DNA of 36,161 nucleotides from CAZKEW01 sp964558915 (GTDB lineage: Bacteria; Acidobacteriota; Aminicenantia; Aminicenantales; UBA8522). The translations under genes and the position numbers were made by a program. The DNA lies in contig CAZLFV010000019.1 in NCBI GenBank assembly GCA_964558915.1, positions 1 to 36,161 on the forward strand, written 5' to 3'. Shown piece after piece: positions 34,548 through 36,161 of the stretch (position 1 is the stretch's first letter; each line of letters opens with the position of its first letter). The notes beneath the pieces were generated by a model. It saw only the letters and a program-made list of their open reading frames with translations. It did not search any database and was not told where the DNA came from.

Positions 34548-35936
34548 TCAAACCCCGATCTGGCTTTCCACGCCTCTTGCTCTAATTCTTTTGTATTCCT
34601 TCATGACCAGGAAACAAATTGCGATCCAGATTCCCACACCGATGACGTTGACAAGGGCAAATTTTTCGACCGTCACTGAGAGAAGTTGAGCTCCCACCAA
34701 GACCGCCAGGGCAGAAATTGTATCGCCTCCCCGAACAAAAAACGTGTCAATCGCCACCTTAGCTTTATACTTTTCTTCTCGCGGTGTAATCAGGAACAAG
34801 GCGGCTTTCGCCGTGCTTTGGAGCGAATAATCCGTCCCGTTTTCAAGGGACTTCACCCAGCGGACGAGGACAAGGACAGCGCCAAAAGAAATCAAGGCAT
34901 ACCCTCCCAGGGCAATGAGGGGGAGGAATAGAAGCGCGCCGCTGACCCCAACCCAGCGGAAAACTCGCGAAACTAAAAAGAGCTGGATGATCAAGGCGAT
35001 GACGCTCGTCAAGAACTGGTAATCCATAAAGGCGCTGTGAATGGACTTCTGCATATCGGCCCCGACTGTTTGAACGGCCTCGAGCGAGGCCCTGGTCTGA
35101 ACATCAGAGATGATGTATTCGCCAGTGGCATTGACGAAATTCAGGATGCCGATCATGAGGGCAATATAAAGAAGGTAACGGTTCTTGAAGACAAGGCGGA
35201 AGCCCCCTCCGGCTTTGAGGGGCTGCTCCTGGACGCTGGCCTTTTCTTCGGCCGCAGATCCCCCTTTTTCTTTCTCTTCATTGGCCTTTCGGACTTCCCT
35301 TTTGTGGATAAAAATAGCAAGCCCGATACAAATGAGCAGAACAACGCCCGAGATCAGCATGAGCTTATATTCCCAACCCTCTCCCACAAGATCTCTCAGC
35401 CATTTCATCCGGGTTCCGACCACGGCCCCCGACGTCCCGCCCAAGGCAATGAGAGGGAAGACTCTCTTCCCGACATCGCTCGAGTAAAGGTCGTTGGCGA
35501 AGCCCCAAAACTGAGCGACCACAAAATAGTTGAACACTCCGATCCAGATAAAGAAGATAATTCCCATCGTCTTGATGGGCATTCCCCCAAGATGAAGAAA
35601 ATAAAAAACGACGATGTTGGAAATGAAAAAGAGTGTTGTCCAGGTGATGAGGATATGCCGGGGCACTCGGGAGGACAGGCGGCTAAACCCTTTGATGACA
35701 AAGATAAACAAGATGGCCTGAGCGCCGCTGAGGTAGCTCTTTACCACCGGCGAGTCCTTGTCGACGAGGAGCAGGGCATCGCGCAACGGCTTGAGGATAT
35801 AATAGGCCATAAGAAGCAGGAAGCTGTTGAGGGCCAGCAGGAACGCTTTGAGAGCTTCCCCCGTGCGGATATCAGCGAAGAGGCGGAAAAACCGGTAGAG
35901 CAGACTGTATCTGGTTCCGGATTGGTCTTGGGCCAT
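34548..35936 (-). CDS. ADP/ATP-translocase-family (NTT/Tlc-type) nucleotide transporter homologue
   Basis: The 462-residue product has 11-12 predicted membrane helices and matches the Npt1/Npt2 (TLC) family: FLLLMAYYILKPLRDALLL, FIWIGVFNYFVVAQFWGFANDLYSSDVGKRVFPLIALGG, SLENGTDYSLQSTAKAALFLITPREEKYKAKVAIDTFFVRGGD. A charged loop (about residues 215-240) separates the two halves. In intracellular parasites and plastids, relatives exchange ATP/ADP or import nucleotides. Homologues in free-living bacteria are of unknown substrate, so transport of ATP here is not established. ATG 35936 (MAQDQSG) is preferred to 35954, which falls inside a candidate -10 box. No Shine-Dalgarno is visible. Confidence 0.82.
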   Translation of the reverse strand: MAQDQSGTRYSLLYRFFRLFADIRTGEALKAFLLALNSFLLLMAYYILKPLRDALLLVDKDSPVVKSYLSGAQAILFIFVIKGFSRLSSRVPRHILITWTTLFFISNIVVFYFLHLGGMPIKTMGIIFFIWIGVFNYFVVAQFWGFANDLYSSDVGKRVFPLIALGGTSGAVVGTRMKWLRDLVGEGWEYKLMLISGVVLLICIGLAIFIHKREVRKANEEKEKGGSAAEEKASVQEQPLKAGGGFRLVFKNRYLLYIALMIGILNFVNATGEYIISDVQTRASLEAVQTVGADMQKSIHSAFMDYQFLTSVIALIIQLFLVSRVFRWVGVSGALLFLPLIALGGYALISFGAVLVLVRWVKSLENGTDYSLQSTAKAALFLITPREEKYKAKVAIDTFFVRGGDTISALAVLVGAQLLSVTVEKFALVNVIGVGIWIAICFLVMKEYKRIRARGVESQIGV

Positions 35937-35944
35937 CTGGAAAA

Positions 35945-35974
35945 AGAATATCAAGGAACAATTGAAATAGTCAA
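35945..35974 (-). promoter_or_regulatory. Candidate promoter for the nucleotide transporter homologue
   Basis: On the minus strand, TTGACT (35974-35969), an 18-base spacer and TATTCT (35950-35945) would start transcription only a few bases before ATG 35936. That would give an almost leaderless message, consistent with the missing ribosome-binding site. Confidence 0.35.
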
Positions 35975-36086
35975 CTCAAAGTCGAGCTCTTTCTGGGGGC
36001 AAAAAATGAACCAAGATTTGGCCGTATCCGCATGATTCTGCCGAATAGTGCTGCAAAGGAAGATTGTAATTTAAAGGGGGAGAGAA

Positions 36087-36159
36087 TGGCGAGGGGCGGA
36101 ATCGAACCGTCGACGCAGGGATTTTCAGTCCCTCGCTCTACCGACTGAGCTACCTCGCC
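36087..36159 (-). tRNA. tRNA-Phe (GAA)
   Basis: The 73-base minus-strand sequence folds as a full cloverleaf: acceptor GGCGAGG/CCTCGCC, D-arm GCTC/GAGC with loop AGTCGGTA, anticodon stem AGGGA/TCCCT around loop CTGAAAA (anticodon GAA), T-loop TTCGATT. The discriminator base is A and the 3' CCA is not encoded. The T-stem GACGG/CCGCC has one A-C mismatch (position 50-64). Confidence 0.95.
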
Positions 36160-36161
36160 AT

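Noticed and set aside
35037..36035. 332-codon open frame antisense to the NTT-family transporter
   Set aside because: The sense frame has clear transporter motifs and helices. The antisense product is Asp/Glu/Lys-rich, without a recognisable fold or ribosome-binding site.

Overview
The window is a gene-dense chromosomal segment from a Gram-negative-type bacterium. TamB, BamA, a SurA-like chaperone, a FadL-type porin and signal-peptidase-II lipoproteins all imply an outer membrane. Gene content (HslVU, seven-POTRA Omp85 protein, CGKKGPL-type lipoprotein with FN3 domains, split acyl-CoA carboxylase, ADP/ATP-translocase-family protein) resembles uncultured Acidobacteriota-related lineages such as Candidatus Aminicenantes. 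That placement is inference from gene flavour, not from a marker tree. No phage, plasmid, insertion sequence or CRISPR array is visible.

Layout: (1) 114-4180 (+): a large integral membrane protein translationally coupled to an exported GH28-like pectinase-family protein. (2) 4210-7684 (-): a membrane-anchored alpha/beta hydrolase, a STAS-domain protein and a small lipoprotein. (3) 7829-11639 (+): a well-formed promoter, then hslV-hslU-FN3 lipoprotein-FAH-family hydrolase, with junctions that abut or overlap by 1-4 bases. (4) 11701-15943 (+): transaldolase, carboxyltransferase, biotin carboxylase and biotin carrier, together a three-subunit acyl-CoA (probably propionyl-CoA) carboxylase. (5) 16215-23969 (+): tamB-bamA-surA-like-fabD, an envelope biogenesis operon running into fatty acid synthesis. 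pgsA faces it and overlaps it tail to tail. (6) 24563-25845 (+): a GNAT acetyltransferase coupled to a DUF2156 protein. (7) 26105-34090: mutS, a convergent acidic protein, then clpB, a FadL-like porin and galU. (8) 34109-36159 (-): a broken family 2 glycosyltransferase, an ADP/ATP-translocase-family transporter and tRNA-Phe.

The strongest unexplained signal is a pair of ~130-bp imperfect palindromes at 16004-16135 and 25895-26023. They share a nearly identical core and orientation. Each sits about 50-60 bases after one operon and about 80 bases before the next gene. The outer stems differ in sequence, but four of eight outer pairs change on both sides together, so pairing is preserved. This points to a structured repeat family (REP/MITE-like element or structured RNA) that I cannot match to a named family.

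Intergenic gaps are otherwise short. The only stretch above 300 bases without an intact gene is 34091-34547, which holds the glycosyltransferase remnant.
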